DNA of 28,872 bases from Micavibrio sp. UBA1672 (GCA_002320665.1 DCKO01000072.1:1-28872); one strand, 5' to 3'; positions 6,989-15,281 are shown, counted from the first letter of the stretch. The notes: a model not told the origin generated them from the letters alone. Made by a program: numbers and translations.

Positions 6989-7558
6989 CTAAGCATCCAG
7001 ATAAGGTTGCTCAATCCCTTTTTCGTGGACACCCATCTGCTTAAGGATTTCCCGTGTTTTCAAAAAGCTGTCACGCTCTTGGACGCTGTCAAATTCATGA
7101 ACTCTAAAGCGGTTATTAAACGTTGTTGTCTGGCTAAACTTATTCAGATAATTGCTATTGATATCTACGGTCAACACACCCTCAAAAACCTGACCATCAG
7201 GCAACGCGACTTCACTAACCGCAGCCAGATGATCCTGAACCAAATGCCTGAGTTCCCTTTCTACCAAAGCTGTAAAATCTCTATGGCTAAGACCACTACC
7301 AATGTGCCTGTCTACCAAGAAATCCTCGGTTTCAAGTTTTTGACCAGGTCTTTTTTTATCCATCCACTCAATCGTGGCTTGGGCATCTGCGTCACTCATC
7401 AATTCCTTTTCAATACGGTGATTGAATAACACACAATGCTTGATACGTCCTGCACGCTGATCCAGCACAGAGCTTTTATGAATAGGCGTTAGCTGTATAT
7501 CCGTAAAAGCCAGATCCTGATTTAAAATATCCAATGGATTACGACCATCTTTTGACAT
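6989..7558 (-). CDS. Cytosolic hypothetical protein with QPYLDA tail
   Basis: 189 residues from MSKDGRNPLDIL. This start is supported by GGTGGTGATA just upstream, the same site type used by the AraC-type gene and the gene at 18224-18649; the longer frame to 7609 lacks one. It contains IKHCVLFNHRIEKEL, a helical middle (FTALVERELRHLVQDHLAAV) and GVLTVDINSNYLNKFSQTTT. Its end (FDSVQERDS to EQPYLDA) is related to that of 4887-5393. It is the first gene of the 4396-7558 block. No signal peptide. Function unknown. Confidence 0.7.
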   Translation of the reverse strand: MSKDGRNPLDILNQDLAFTDIQLTPIHKSSVLDQRAGRIKHCVLFNHRIEKELMSDADAQATIEWMDKKRPGQKLETEDFLVDRHIGSGLSHRDFTALVERELRHLVQDHLAAVSEVALPDGQVFEGVLTVDINSNYLNKFSQTTTFNNRFRVHEFDSVQERDSFLKTREILKQMGVHEKGIEQPYLDA

Positions 7559-7633
7559 TATCACCACCATATATTCTTTAATGTTCCCGTAAGTCAGATT
7601 ATAGAACAACTAAATATTGCCGGTCAATAAAAC

Positions 7634-8131
7634 TCAGAACAGCCTCGCAAATGTATCGCCTGCCAAGCTCAGATTATCCAGCTTGTTACGCTCCGCGAGT
7701 TGCGTGCGTTGCAAGACATTCAATGAGCCGCGCTGCGACAAATCCTGATCAATGGCGCTCAGGCGCAAATTATCAAGCTCTGTGCGGCGGCGCAGATCAT
7801 CTTCGCTTTCATCAAACAGCCCCAAAAGAACCGCCTGCGACGACCCCGCGCCCGAGCCAACCCCTTGCGCCCCGAAACTGGCCCGCCTGCGCGCCACAGC
7901 ACGCTTCAATGCCGCACGCCGTTTTTCCTCGGCCTGAGACGCATCCAGAGCAATTTTCTGACGGTCCAAAGCGGCATCCTGTTGTGCTTGCACCAATTGC
8001 AAATTCTGCTGCTGCTTTAAATGTTCGAGTTGCTGATTACGCCCCTCGCTTTGCCGCACCACAGAGGACACAATCCCCACCGTTCCCGCAATCGCCTGCG
8101 CAGCGCCAAGTACAGAACCTATAGCTCCCAT
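7634..8131 (-). CDS. Internal virion protein, T7 gp14-like
   Basis: 165 residues. A hydrophobic, glycine/alanine-rich N-terminus (MGAIGSVLGAAQAIAGTVGI) is followed by a long glutamine-rich coiled coil (HLKQQQNLQLVQAQQDAALD). Then come ARRRASFGAQGVGSGAGSSQ and AVLLGLFDESEDDLRRRTEL, a combination typical of podovirus internal core proteins that are ejected to help form the DNA channel. AAAAGGAG precedes the ATG, with a terminator just upstream at 8157-8183. Its place between nozzle and tailspike fits the T7 order. The family is recognised by pattern, not by a conserved catalytic residue. Confidence 0.75.
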   Translation of the reverse strand: MGAIGSVLGAAQAIAGTVGIVSSVVRQSEGRNQQLEHLKQQQNLQLVQAQQDAALDRQKIALDASQAEEKRRAALKRAVARRRASFGAQGVGSGAGSSQAVLLGLFDESEDDLRRRTELDNLRLSAIDQDLSQRGSLNVLQRTQLAERNKLDNLSLAGDTFARLF

Positions 8132-8156
8132 TTTACTTCTCCTTTTGGTTTTGAAA

Positions 8157-8183
8157 TAAAAAAAGCTTTCCCGAAAGAAAGCT
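8157..8183 (-). terminator. Intrinsic terminator between protease gene and virion gene
   Basis: AGCTTTC-TTTCGG-GAAAGCT followed by seven T on the minus strand. It ends the transcript of the BTLCP gene about 25 bases before the internal virion gene's start. Confidence 0.85.
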
Positions 8184-8217
8184 CTATGAAATTAAAAGAT
8201 ATAAAAAATTAAAAAAC

Positions 8218-10029
8218 TTATGCAGTAAACGTAGTGACTTTAGCCGTCTCACCACCAAGTTTCTGCCCATCAACCTCTACACCTTCCGGAGTAACCAGAC
8301 CAGCAACTGGCATGTCTTGCGGTTGATCCAATGACGCAGAATTAAACATAGACCGAAAAGCATCTTCAACTTTATTGAGCAACTCCCAAATAGGCGAAGA
8401 ATTATTATAATCCACACTCTCGGATTTAGTATCAATAATATTTTGCCGCCCCTTTTGACTTGTTAACTCATGACCATAAGCATCACCCACATGCTGAAAT
8501 GATAAAATATTATACGAGATATCAATGACTTCCTGCTTGCCATCTGTTCCATCGACAGTGCGTGTCCCGCTTATACTAGGGTTATCTGCCGAAATTAAAG
8601 GAATATCATTAAAATGGTTATCCAAAAGATAAAAATCACCACTATTTTCTGCTTCCACAAACAACATACCATGCCCATCATATGTTGTTTTGTCACCCTC
8701 GATAATCTCTATCAAAGCACCAACTTCAAAAATCTTATCGGGATCCACACCCGCATGAACCAACAAGCCCTTTTTGAAGAGAACATGCTCGTCAGAATCA
8801 CCTTTTGGATCATGGGCCAAATCAAAAAAGCTGACATCACGCTCCTGAGCATCAGGAGAAGAACCATCTTGGTTTGCACCTTGTATATAGTTTTTTGCGT
8901 ATACATGTGCCAAAAAAAGCTTGTTATACAATGTATCGGCTTTCGCAATAGAGACAATCATCTCCTGCACGTCTTCGGGAAGGTCCTCGGCTTTTTCTAA
9001 AACTATATTACGGTTTTCTGCGCGTGGTGTTATTGCGAAATCATCAAGCCAATCATTTGATGGAAAAAGCCGAACCATATTGTTTAATCGCTCGGATACG
9101 GCTTCCTGATCCGGAAAGGCCCGAGACCCGAACCGAAGAGGAGTAATATCAGAAATGGTCTGTGAATTATCAGGATCCCTACCTCGAGACCTAGCCTCAA
9201 TAATATTTTGTTTCCCATTCTGACTTGTTAACTCATGACCATAAGCATCGCGTACATGCTGAAATGACAGAATATTACGCGTCACATCAAAGACTTCCTG
9301 CTTGCCATCTGTTCCGACGACAGTTCTTGTTCCGCTTATACTAAGGTCATCTCCCGAAATTAAATCAACAGAACTTAAATTATTATCCAAAAGGTAAAAG
9401 TCACCACTATTCTCTGCTTCCACAAACAACATAGCATGCCCGTCATATGTAGTTTTGTCACCCTCGACAGTCTCTATCAAAGCGCCAACTTCAAAAATCT
9501 TATCGGGATCCACACCCGCATGAACCAACAACCCCTTTTTGAATAAAACAAAATCATCACAATCGCCCCTTGGATCATGGGCCAAATCAAAAAAGCTGAC
9601 TTTACGCTCCTGAGCATCAGGAGAAGTTCCATCTTGATTGACACCTTCTATATATCTCTGTCCGTACATATGAGCCAAATTGAGTTTTTCTCCCAATGTA
9701 TCGGCCTGCGCAATAGAAATAATCATCTCCTGCACGTCTTCGGGAAGTTCCTCGGCTTTTTCTAAAACTATGTTATTGCTTTCTGAGCGCGGTGTTATCG
9801 CGAAATCATCAAGCCCATCATTCACCGGAAAAAGCCGGACCATGTTGTTTAATCGCTCGGATACGTCATCCAGTTCTGGAAAGGCCCGAGGCCCGAGCCG
9901 AAGAGGATTAACATCGGAAATGGTTGTTTCTTTGAGAAAATCAAGCTCTATAATTTCAGATACATCAAAACCTTCCAGTAAACCGGAAAAATCTTCCAAA
10001 GAAATATCTTGCTCTGTTTCACTCGACAT
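8218..10029 (-). CDS. Double BTLCP (C93) transglutaminase-like cysteine protease, second copy dead
   Basis: 603 residues with two copies of about 255 residues (36-290 and 291-545). Copy one has the family layout: GDCDDFVLFKKGLLVHAG (Cys157), YDGHAMLFVEA (His198) and YLLDN (Asp215), matching the Cys-His-Asp triad of bacterial transglutaminase-like cysteine proteinases, the LapG family. In copy two the cysteine is serine (GDSDEHVLFKKGLL, Ser412), while His453 and Asp470 remain, so it should be inactive and could bind substrate or regulate. Known relatives usually carry a signal peptide; this one has none and begins MSSETEQDISLEDF. AAGGGTGA precedes the ATG. It is followed by a terminator. The substrate is unknown. 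Confidence 0.85.
   Translation of the reverse strand: MSSETEQDISLEDFSGLLEGFDVSEIIELDFLKETTISDVNPLRLGPRAFPELDDVSERLNNMVRLFPVNDGLDDFAITPRSESNNIVLEKAEELPEDVQEMIISIAQADTLGEKLNLAHMYGQRYIEGVNQDGTSPDAQERKVSFFDLAHDPRGDCDDFVLFKKGLLVHAGVDPDKIFEVGALIETVEGDKTTYDGHAMLFVEAENSGDFYLLDNNLSSVDLISGDDLSISGTRTVVGTDGKQEVFDVTRNILSFQHVRDAYGHELTSQNGKQNIIEARSRGRDPDNSQTISDITPLRFGSRAFPDQEAVSERLNNMVRLFPSNDWLDDFAITPRAENRNIVLEKAEDLPEDVQEMIVSIAKADTLYNKLFLAHVYAKNYIQGANQDGSSPDAQERDVSFFDLAHDPKGDSDEHVLFKKGLLVHAGVDPDKIFEVGALIEIIEGDKTTYDGHGMLFVEAENSGDFYLLDNHFNDIPLISADNPSISGTRTVDGTDGKQEVIDISYNILSFQHVGDAYGHELTSQKGRQNIIDTKSESVDYNNSSPIWELLNKVEDAFRSMFNSASLDQPQDMPVAGLVTPEGVEVDGQKLGGETAKVTTFTA
8395..9924 (-). repeat. 765-bp tandem duplication within the protease gene
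   Basis: Units at 9160-9924 and 8395-9159 are offset by exactly 765 bases (255 codons). Many stretches are nearly identical, for example TGTTAACTCATGACCATAAG at 8461 and 9226. The duplication is in frame and fairly recent, but the copies already differ at the active-site cysteine. Confidence 0.9.
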
Positions 10030-10083
10030 ATTTCACCCTTTTTATTACTGGAATTATACAAAACCAATGGAAATATGTCAATT

Positions 10084-11181
10084 TCATTGACGGCTTATCA
10101 TAACAGAAGCAACACCGGAATCATGCGCATTTTCAAGGCTTACATCAGGCGCTTTAACCTCGTTTCTCCCTGCATCCGACATAATACCTGATATTGAATC
10201 AGCCGCATTCAAGAAAGACTCTCTGGAGGAATTCAGAAAACCATCAACGCCAATAGCAATCACATTCCCACGATCCGGTATAATACTTGGCCCTTGCATA
10301 ATCGCAAATTCATCAAAACGCTCTAAACCTCTGCTTATTTTCTGCGCTTCCTGAGTATTCGCCTGCACTGGAAGATAAATATATTCACTGACCTCTGATT
10401 GATAATACTGCCAGTTTTGACCCGTTATATCATTAAACTCTTCCAAACGCTCCTGTAACTCCGGGCGTTCAGACAAATCACTATGTTCGCTAGTATAAAC
10501 AGGCTCTCTGCCCGCCCCTACAGATTCAAGATAATCTCCAACATCTTGAATCAGAGCTCTCATAGTTGGACTAGCCCCCCCTCTGAAAAGATTTGAAAGC
10601 CTATCAAAAATACGATCTCCATTGTCATTTACCGCATTCAAATCAATGCCCTTTTCTCGCAAATGATTCAACATTGCAATAGCATCCTCCGGTATAGGTT
10701 GATGAAATGATAAAAAGGCATTTAAGGCCTCATGTGCAACTGTATCACCTGAAAATGTACGTTCATCAATATCAACACCGATTGATTCAACATAGTCAAT
10801 CATATCTGGATCCATCGACCTTGCCGCCCAATGTGCCAGAGTTTGACCAGTTTCCTGTTGGATATATTGTGCATTAACCGTGTAGCCCTCTACATACTTG
10901 GCCATCTCCACCACACCACTTTGTACAGCAAGCACATGAAGATCATCTTCGTGTCCTACAGGCTGTACACCATGATTTTCAATAAGGTTTTGTGCATGCT
11001 TCAATTGCCCCAACATAACGGCATTATCCAGCATTGACGACCAATAGCGCTGCGCATCAACATTCGCACCGGCCTCAATAAGCAAATCAGCTTTCTCGAT
11101 ATCATCCGTAGACCGAATAGTTGCAAACAATCTATCGTCTAATTCCTTTTGATCCAGCCCTAAATAAGGATTATCCGCCAT
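10084..11181 (-). CDS. Ankyrin-repeat protein with a unique C-terminal half
   Basis: 365 residues. Residues about 1-200 contain ankyrin-like repeats: KADLLIEAGANVDAQ, LDNAVMLGQLKHAQNLIE, GQTLAHWAARSMDPDMIDYV then ESIGVDIDERTFSGDTVAHEA, and LREKGIDLNAVNDNGDRIFD. Ankyrins form protein-binding solenoids. The C-terminal part (about 210-365: TGQNWQYYQSEVSEYIYLPV, NVIAIGVDGFLNSSRESFLN) matches nothing I know. No signal peptide. GGGTAAAATATG is the start context. It lies between the protease gene and the triplicated genes, probably cotranscribed. A role in interactions with host or target proteins is inferred. Confidence 0.8.
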   Translation of the reverse strand: MADNPYLGLDQKELDDRLFATIRSTDDIEKADLLIEAGANVDAQRYWSSMLDNAVMLGQLKHAQNLIENHGVQPVGHEDDLHVLAVQSGVVEMAKYVEGYTVNAQYIQQETGQTLAHWAARSMDPDMIDYVESIGVDIDERTFSGDTVAHEALNAFLSFHQPIPEDAIAMLNHLREKGIDLNAVNDNGDRIFDRLSNLFRGGASPTMRALIQDVGDYLESVGAGREPVYTSEHSDLSERPELQERLEEFNDITGQNWQYYQSEVSEYIYLPVQANTQEAQKISRGLERFDEFAIMQGPSIIPDRGNVIAIGVDGFLNSSRESFLNAADSISGIMSDAGRNEVKAPDVSLENAHDSGVASVMISRQ

Positions 11182-11200
11182 ATTTTACCCAATCTTATAA

Positions 11201-12040
11201 TTACGCCCCAAAAGACATTTCCAAGCGATTATTCAAACGCTCTTCATATTTTCGGGCTATTTCTACCAGATTTCCACCTTTGAATTTAAAATCCAAATCC
11301 AGATGACTGTGGTTCCAACCATCCACTAAAAGTCCGTCCGCCTTGGCCTGCGCCATGTCTGCCCAAAACTCCGAAAAAGGCTTATCTCCACCCCACGCCG
11401 CCATAAAAGACTGTTGCAACGCCTCATAGCGCTCGGCAGCTTTCAGGGTTTTATCAAGAAGGCTGGAGCGATCAAAAAAATTCTTCTTATGATATTGAGC
11501 ATATTTCTCAAGATTGATTTTCTCGACTGTATCCAGCAAAACCGCCTTACCCTTTACATCGCCATAATTAAACTCATCATGCTCGCCGCACCCAATATCT
11601 TTGACCATCGCATAGAAAGCATCATCACGGCGCCACTGCCCGTGTTTAGAATGCTTAAGCCCTGGCATAAGTTGCAACCCGAATGCCTCAAAACGTACAA
11701 CACCTATTGGCGGCGAAGATGATGGGTGGTAAATCTGCGCCATATGACGCGTTTCACCATTTTTTCCAAGTTCTTCTACCCTATCCTTGCTATATTTTTG
11801 CTCTTCACCTTCACGGGAGGCCGGAAAAATCTTGAGCACCGCCCCATAAGGATTCAGCAGCAAATTATACCCGCCATCTTTCGTCCACGAGATATCAACC
11901 TCTTCACGTGGCAAAGGCAATTCCATTTTCTTGAAAATCTCCCCCAGATCATCCAGCGTCAAGCCCGGCTCATCTGCAAATTCCAGCCCCGAAGGCCGTA
12001 ATGCACCTTTTACCGAATTATCAAATATCTCGACAATCAT
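11201..12040 (-). CDS. Tandem paralogue 3 of 3, possible kinase-like fold
   Basis: 279 residues. It shares with the next two genes an N-terminal MIVEIFDNSVKGALRPSG, GGYNLLLNPYGAVLKIFP, a GLQLMPG segment, FNYGDVKGKAVLLDT and a C-terminal FSEFWADMAQAKADGLLVDG then WNHSHLDLD. The order (glycine-containing strand pair with xLKIF, an LMPG hinge-like segment, NYGDxxGKxxLLDT like the metal-binding region of protein and aminoglycoside kinases) suggests a kinase-related fold. I see no HRD-like catalytic loop, so activity is doubtful. The ATG overlaps the previous stop (ATGA). No signal peptide. The kinase suggestion is inference. Confidence 0.7.
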   Translation of the reverse strand: MIVEIFDNSVKGALRPSGLEFADEPGLTLDDLGEIFKKMELPLPREEVDISWTKDGGYNLLLNPYGAVLKIFPASREGEEQKYSKDRVEELGKNGETRHMAQIYHPSSSPPIGVVRFEAFGLQLMPGLKHSKHGQWRRDDAFYAMVKDIGCGEHDEFNYGDVKGKAVLLDTVEKINLEKYAQYHKKNFFDRSSLLDKTLKAAERYEALQQSFMAAWGGDKPFSEFWADMAQAKADGLLVDGWNHSHLDLDFKFKGGNLVEIARKYEERLNNRLEMSFGA

Positions 12041-12867
12041 TGTTCCAACACCGGTTGTTCTTCTTGGTTATATTCATGCAAACGTGCCTCGTATTTTCTG
12101 GACATCTCCACAATATTCCCGCCCTTACCTTCCATATCCATATCAAGATGACTATTATTCCACCCATCCACCAAAAGCCCGTCTGCTTTGGCTTTTCTCA
12201 TATCATCCCAAAATTCCGAGAACGGCTTATCACCACTCCACGCATCATAAAAAGACTGCTGTAGCGTTTCATAAGGCTTATTCGCCTCTAATAATTTCTC
12301 CAACTGGCTTTTCAGACAAAATATTTTGCTAACCCACGATTTCTTTGAAAACCCCTCATATACATTTGGATTCACATCTTCAACAGTATCAAGAAGCTGT
12401 ATCTTATCACCAACATCTGCAAAATTAGCCTCCACAGGATAATCTGAATAACCAGTATCTTCGATAATCGGCTTTATCACCCTACGAAAATCACTACCAA
12501 AGCCCATACTGTGAGGCTTTCCGGGCATTAATTGCACATTTATCTGATCAAAATGTACCAAGCCAATCACCGGCAAGGCATTACTATGATATATATTACC
12601 CGCCATATCATTAATGGTTTTATCATCATTATATTGCTGACGCGTAGCATATATCCGAAGCACCGCTCCACAGTCATTCAACATAACCATATAACCGCCT
12701 TCTCTTGTCTTAAGGCAATCCTCACCAACACCCTCCGGCACTGGAATTTCCATTTTATCAAAAATGGGTTTCAGATCTTCCAAATCTAGATACTGATCAC
12801 CTTTCTCAAGAATACGAGAATTCCTGAGCCGCCCCTTCACCAAATCTGAGAACATCTCGACGATCAT
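12037..12867 (-). CDS. Tandem paralogue 2 of 3, possible kinase-like fold
   Basis: 276 residues. Aligned landmarks are MIVEMFSDLVKGRLRNSR, GGYMVMLNDCGAVLRIYA, NALPVIGLVHFDQINVQLMP, ANFADVGDKIQLLDTVED and FSEFWDDMRKAKADGLLVDG, then WNNSHLDMD. The lysine of the first copy's AVLKIFP is arginine here. It overlaps both neighbours by four bases (ATGA at each end), so the three genes are translationally coupled. The WNNSHLDMD element contains an HLD that could be structural. Function unknown; the kinase-like interpretation rests on motif order only. Confidence 0.7.
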   Translation of the reverse strand: MIVEMFSDLVKGRLRNSRILEKGDQYLDLEDLKPIFDKMEIPVPEGVGEDCLKTREGGYMVMLNDCGAVLRIYATRQQYNDDKTINDMAGNIYHSNALPVIGLVHFDQINVQLMPGKPHSMGFGSDFRRVIKPIIEDTGYSDYPVEANFADVGDKIQLLDTVEDVNPNVYEGFSKKSWVSKIFCLKSQLEKLLEANKPYETLQQSFYDAWSGDKPFSEFWDDMRKAKADGLLVDGWNNSHLDMDMEGKGGNIVEMSRKYEARLHEYNQEEQPVLEQ

Positions 12868-13778
12868 ATTTCTAATTCAACCTCCAAACGTTCCTCATAC
12901 CGTTTGGCATATTCTTCGATTTTTTTACTATAGGAATCAGGATCAGGATTATTATTCCAGCCATCCACCAGTAAACCATTCTCCTTGGCCTGTTTCATCT
13001 TGTCCCAGAATTCTGAAAAAGCTATATCCCCGCTCCACGCAGAAAAGAAAGTCAATTGAAGCTCTTCATATAAAACGGCCTTTTCAAGCGTTGCATCAAG
13101 AAATGTTTTCCCCTGTGTATCATCATAGATTGAATAAAAATCAAAACCATCATTATCCAAGTCATACACAGTATCAATAAGTTCCATATGACCATTCTGA
13201 TCGCGCGTATAATTGTCAGGCGCGGCTTCACCGGAAAATTCACTACAGCTGATATCATCTGCAATTTTTTGTGTCATATCAAAAACATCATCACGGTCAA
13301 TCAGCTCCAATGCCCGACCCGGCATAAGCTGCATCGCAAAACCATCAAACTGCACACGGCCAATCACAGGTAAAACATTAGGGTGATACATATGGGTCAA
13401 TCGCAAATTACCGCCTTCTCGCCAATTTGCCGTATCTTCAGATACAAAAGGCATCCCCCTACCTTTATCAACCATACCCAGATAATTCATTCTTGCCTGC
13501 CTTAACACATCCGGCAAATTTTCAAGCAGTCCTTCCGGCGTTTGCCCCTCTTTCATAGACGGATAAAGCCGCAACACAGCCCCATAGGAATTCAGCATCA
13601 GATTATAGCCACCCTCACGCGTTTTCGAGATATCAACACCCTCTTCGGGTAACGGCAATCCAATATGATCAAAAAGCGGCTGCAAATCGGCAAGATCAAG
13701 ATAGCCATCTTGCCCCGGCTCCCTGCCCGAGTGCCGTAACTTGCCTTCAATCAAATCTGAAAAAATTTCCGCTAACAC
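12864..13778 (-). CDS. Tandem paralogue 1 of 3, possible kinase-like fold
   Basis: 304 residues, the longest and first-transcribed copy. It starts at GTG 13778, preceded by GCGGTGAAAATTAC, and has a candidate promoter at 13812-13840. Landmarks are MLAEIFSDLIEGKLRHSG, GGYNLMLNSYGAVLRLYP, HPNVLPVIGRVQFDGFAMQL then MPG (very like a kinase hinge), DNYTRDQNGHMELIDT and FSEFWDKMKQAKENGLLVDG. It carries about 25 extra residues in the middle (LPDVLRQARMNYLGMVDKGR). The HLD of the other copies is lost here (WNNNPDPDS). Function unknown. Confidence 0.7.
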   Translation of the reverse strand: MLAEIFSDLIEGKLRHSGREPGQDGYLDLADLQPLFDHIGLPLPEEGVDISKTREGGYNLMLNSYGAVLRLYPSMKEGQTPEGLLENLPDVLRQARMNYLGMVDKGRGMPFVSEDTANWREGGNLRLTHMYHPNVLPVIGRVQFDGFAMQLMPGRALELIDRDDVFDMTQKIADDISCSEFSGEAAPDNYTRDQNGHMELIDTVYDLDNDGFDFYSIYDDTQGKTFLDATLEKAVLYEELQLTFFSAWSGDIAFSEFWDKMKQAKENGLLVDGWNNNPDPDSYSKKIEEYAKRYEERLEVELEI

Positions 13779-13811
13779 GTAATTTTCACCGCATTATTAT
13801 TTTTGTTCTTT

Positions 13812-13840
13812 ATAGTATATATTTCTTTTATGAAAAACAA
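13812..13840 (-). promoter_or_regulatory. Candidate promoter of the triplicated genes
   Basis: TTGTTT (13835-13840), a 17-base spacer and TACTAT (13812-13817) lie 34 bases before the GTG at 13778, in an AT-rich gap after the lysozyme gene. Confidence 0.45.
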
Positions 13841-13845
13841 AAGTT

Positions 13846-14538
13846 TTAAGGTTGCTCGCGCATCACATTCAAATCCACGGGACCTTTAATCCCCGCCACC
13901 TTGCCATTTTCAGCATATTGCCATATATGCCAGTCTGTGCGTAAAGGTATACCCCATACATCCCGCAGCCAAAGTGGATAACGACCAAATGGCCCTCTGA
14001 CCATATAGGCATCATAAAATTCATACGTCACATACAGCACAGGCTGTATCTGGTAATGTTTTTCTATTTTTCGAATATAATCCCTTAACTCTTTTTCAAA
14101 CGCAGCGCGTGTTGGCCGTCCCGTACAATTCCCGACAAATTCCAGATCAATCGCCGGCGGCAAATCCAGAACGCCTTTAGGCACGGTTTTAATAAAATGA
14201 TCGGCCTGCTTTTTCCCTTCACTGCACAGCGTAAAGAAATGATACGCGCCGACCTTCAGACCGGCTTGCTGCGCCGCTGGCCAGTTTTGCTGAAATCTCG
14301 TATCACTGAAATCCCCGCCTTCTGTGGCCTTGATATAGACGAACTTGAATTGATCCGTCGGGATAGCCGCCCAGTTAATTTCTCCCTGATGATGCGACAC
14401 ATCCAGACCCTGCACCGGATAAGCATCCAGACTAACGTAGTTCGCACGCCATAATCCAATATGATAGGCATAATACACCGAATACGGAATAAGTACCAAA
14501 ACACACAGAATACTGAAGGCAATTATTGCTTTTTTCAT
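13846..14538 (-). CDS. Membrane-anchored GH25 lysozyme
   Basis: 230 residues. Residues 1-27 are a signal peptide or N-terminal anchor (MKKAIIAFSILCVLVLIPYS) without a clear cleavage site. The catalytic domain is a near-complete GH25 muramidase: GLDVSHHQGEINW (Asp46), FKFVYIKATEGGDF, GLKVGAYHFF, PAIDLEF (Asp131, Glu133), WHIWQYAENG and VDLNV (Asp222). It cleaves the beta-1,4 bond of peptidoglycan. In a phage setting it could be an export-dependent endolysin, but it lies among cargo rather than next to a holin, and host or anti-competitor use is equally possible. It is divergent from the secreted-protein gene at 14592. Confidence 0.9.
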   Translation of the reverse strand: MKKAIIAFSILCVLVLIPYSVYYAYHIGLWRANYVSLDAYPVQGLDVSHHQGEINWAAIPTDQFKFVYIKATEGGDFSDTRFQQNWPAAQQAGLKVGAYHFFTLCSEGKKQADHFIKTVPKGVLDLPPAIDLEFVGNCTGRPTRAAFEKELRDYIRKIEKHYQIQPVLYVTYEFYDAYMVRGPFGRYPLWLRDVWGIPLRTDWHIWQYAENGKVAGIKGPVDLNVMREQP

Positions 14539-14554
14539 GGCTGTAAAATCTCTG

Positions 14555-14583
14555 TTTCCACACGCATAAATACACTCTATAAT
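14555..14583 (+). promoter_or_regulatory. Promoter predicting a leaderless mRNA
   Basis: TTTCCA (14555-14560), a 17-base spacer and a perfect TATAAT (14578-14583) are followed by the ATG at 14592 after only eight bases. Transcription would start at or within a base or two of the start codon, and no ribosome site is present. Confidence 0.6.
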
Positions 14584-14591
14584 CCATAGCT

Positions 14592-15281
14592 ATGAATCTA
14601 AAGCCCCTTTGTGCAGTCCTGATGGTGTTTTTCATGATTTTTGGTGTTTTTTCTACCGAATCTCATGCGATGAAACTTGAACATATTTTCCGCATTGAAT
14701 GCGCCCCCGAACTTGGCACCCTTAAAATCAAAAATGATATGCTCGGGAGCAACCTTGATATGGGCCAGCTTAAAATCAACCCCGAAGTTTTGGTTCAAAA
14801 ATACGGGATTTATGCGCATTCCGGCAATATTATCGATCGTGATACGGACACACCTAAAATCTTTGAAACATCTTGCCGCTTGCCCGTTGAAGACAAAGCA
14901 ACAACAGAGAATTACGAAACTTTCTTTATAAAACTCGAAGGTATTCTCCCCTCACCCGAAGCAAGCTCACAATGCTCTATTTTATCCCAATGGTCCAACT
15001 TTAAACTAACGATCTCGACAGATAAGGGAATCATCATCGATCAGATTCCCTTTGACGAAGATTGCGATTCCAAAATACGCATTAATGACTTCAAATTCGA
15101 AGCCCACACTAACGTTATTTCCTACACCAGAGACAAAGATGATATTCTTCTTTTTCTGGAAGAAGACGGCGAAAAGCTGCCTTTACCTCTGGATCAAGAA
15201 TTTTTCTACACATTCCCCGCACCTCCAACCGCAGAAGATTTGCAGCAACGCTGGGATGCTCTCGGGAATGAAGACGAATAA
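14592..15281 (+). CDS. Secreted hypothetical protein
   Basis: 229 residues. MNLKPLCAVLMVFFMIFGVF is a signal peptide with likely cleavage after ESHA. The mature protein has cysteines at RIECAPE, ETSCRLP, SQCSIL and DEDCDSK, consistent with two disulfide bonds, and ends in an acidic tail (WDALGNEDE). The body is beta-rich (FKLTISTDKGIIIDQIPFDE). No known domain. It has its own promoter immediately upstream and is divergent from the GH25 gene. Its stop codon directly abuts the stop of the tail nozzle gene on the other strand. Typical of an autonomously expressed phage accessory gene. Confidence 0.8.
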   Translation: MNLKPLCAVLMVFFMIFGVFSTESHAMKLEHIFRIECAPELGTLKIKNDMLGSNLDMGQLKINPEVLVQKYGIYAHSGNIIDRDTDTPKIFETSCRLPVEDKATTENYETFFIKLEGILPSPEASSQCSILSQWSNFKLTISTDKGIIIDQIPFDEDCDSKIRINDFKFEAHTNVISYTRDKDDILLFLEEDGEKLPLPLDQEFFYTFPAPPTAEDLQQRWDALGNEDE

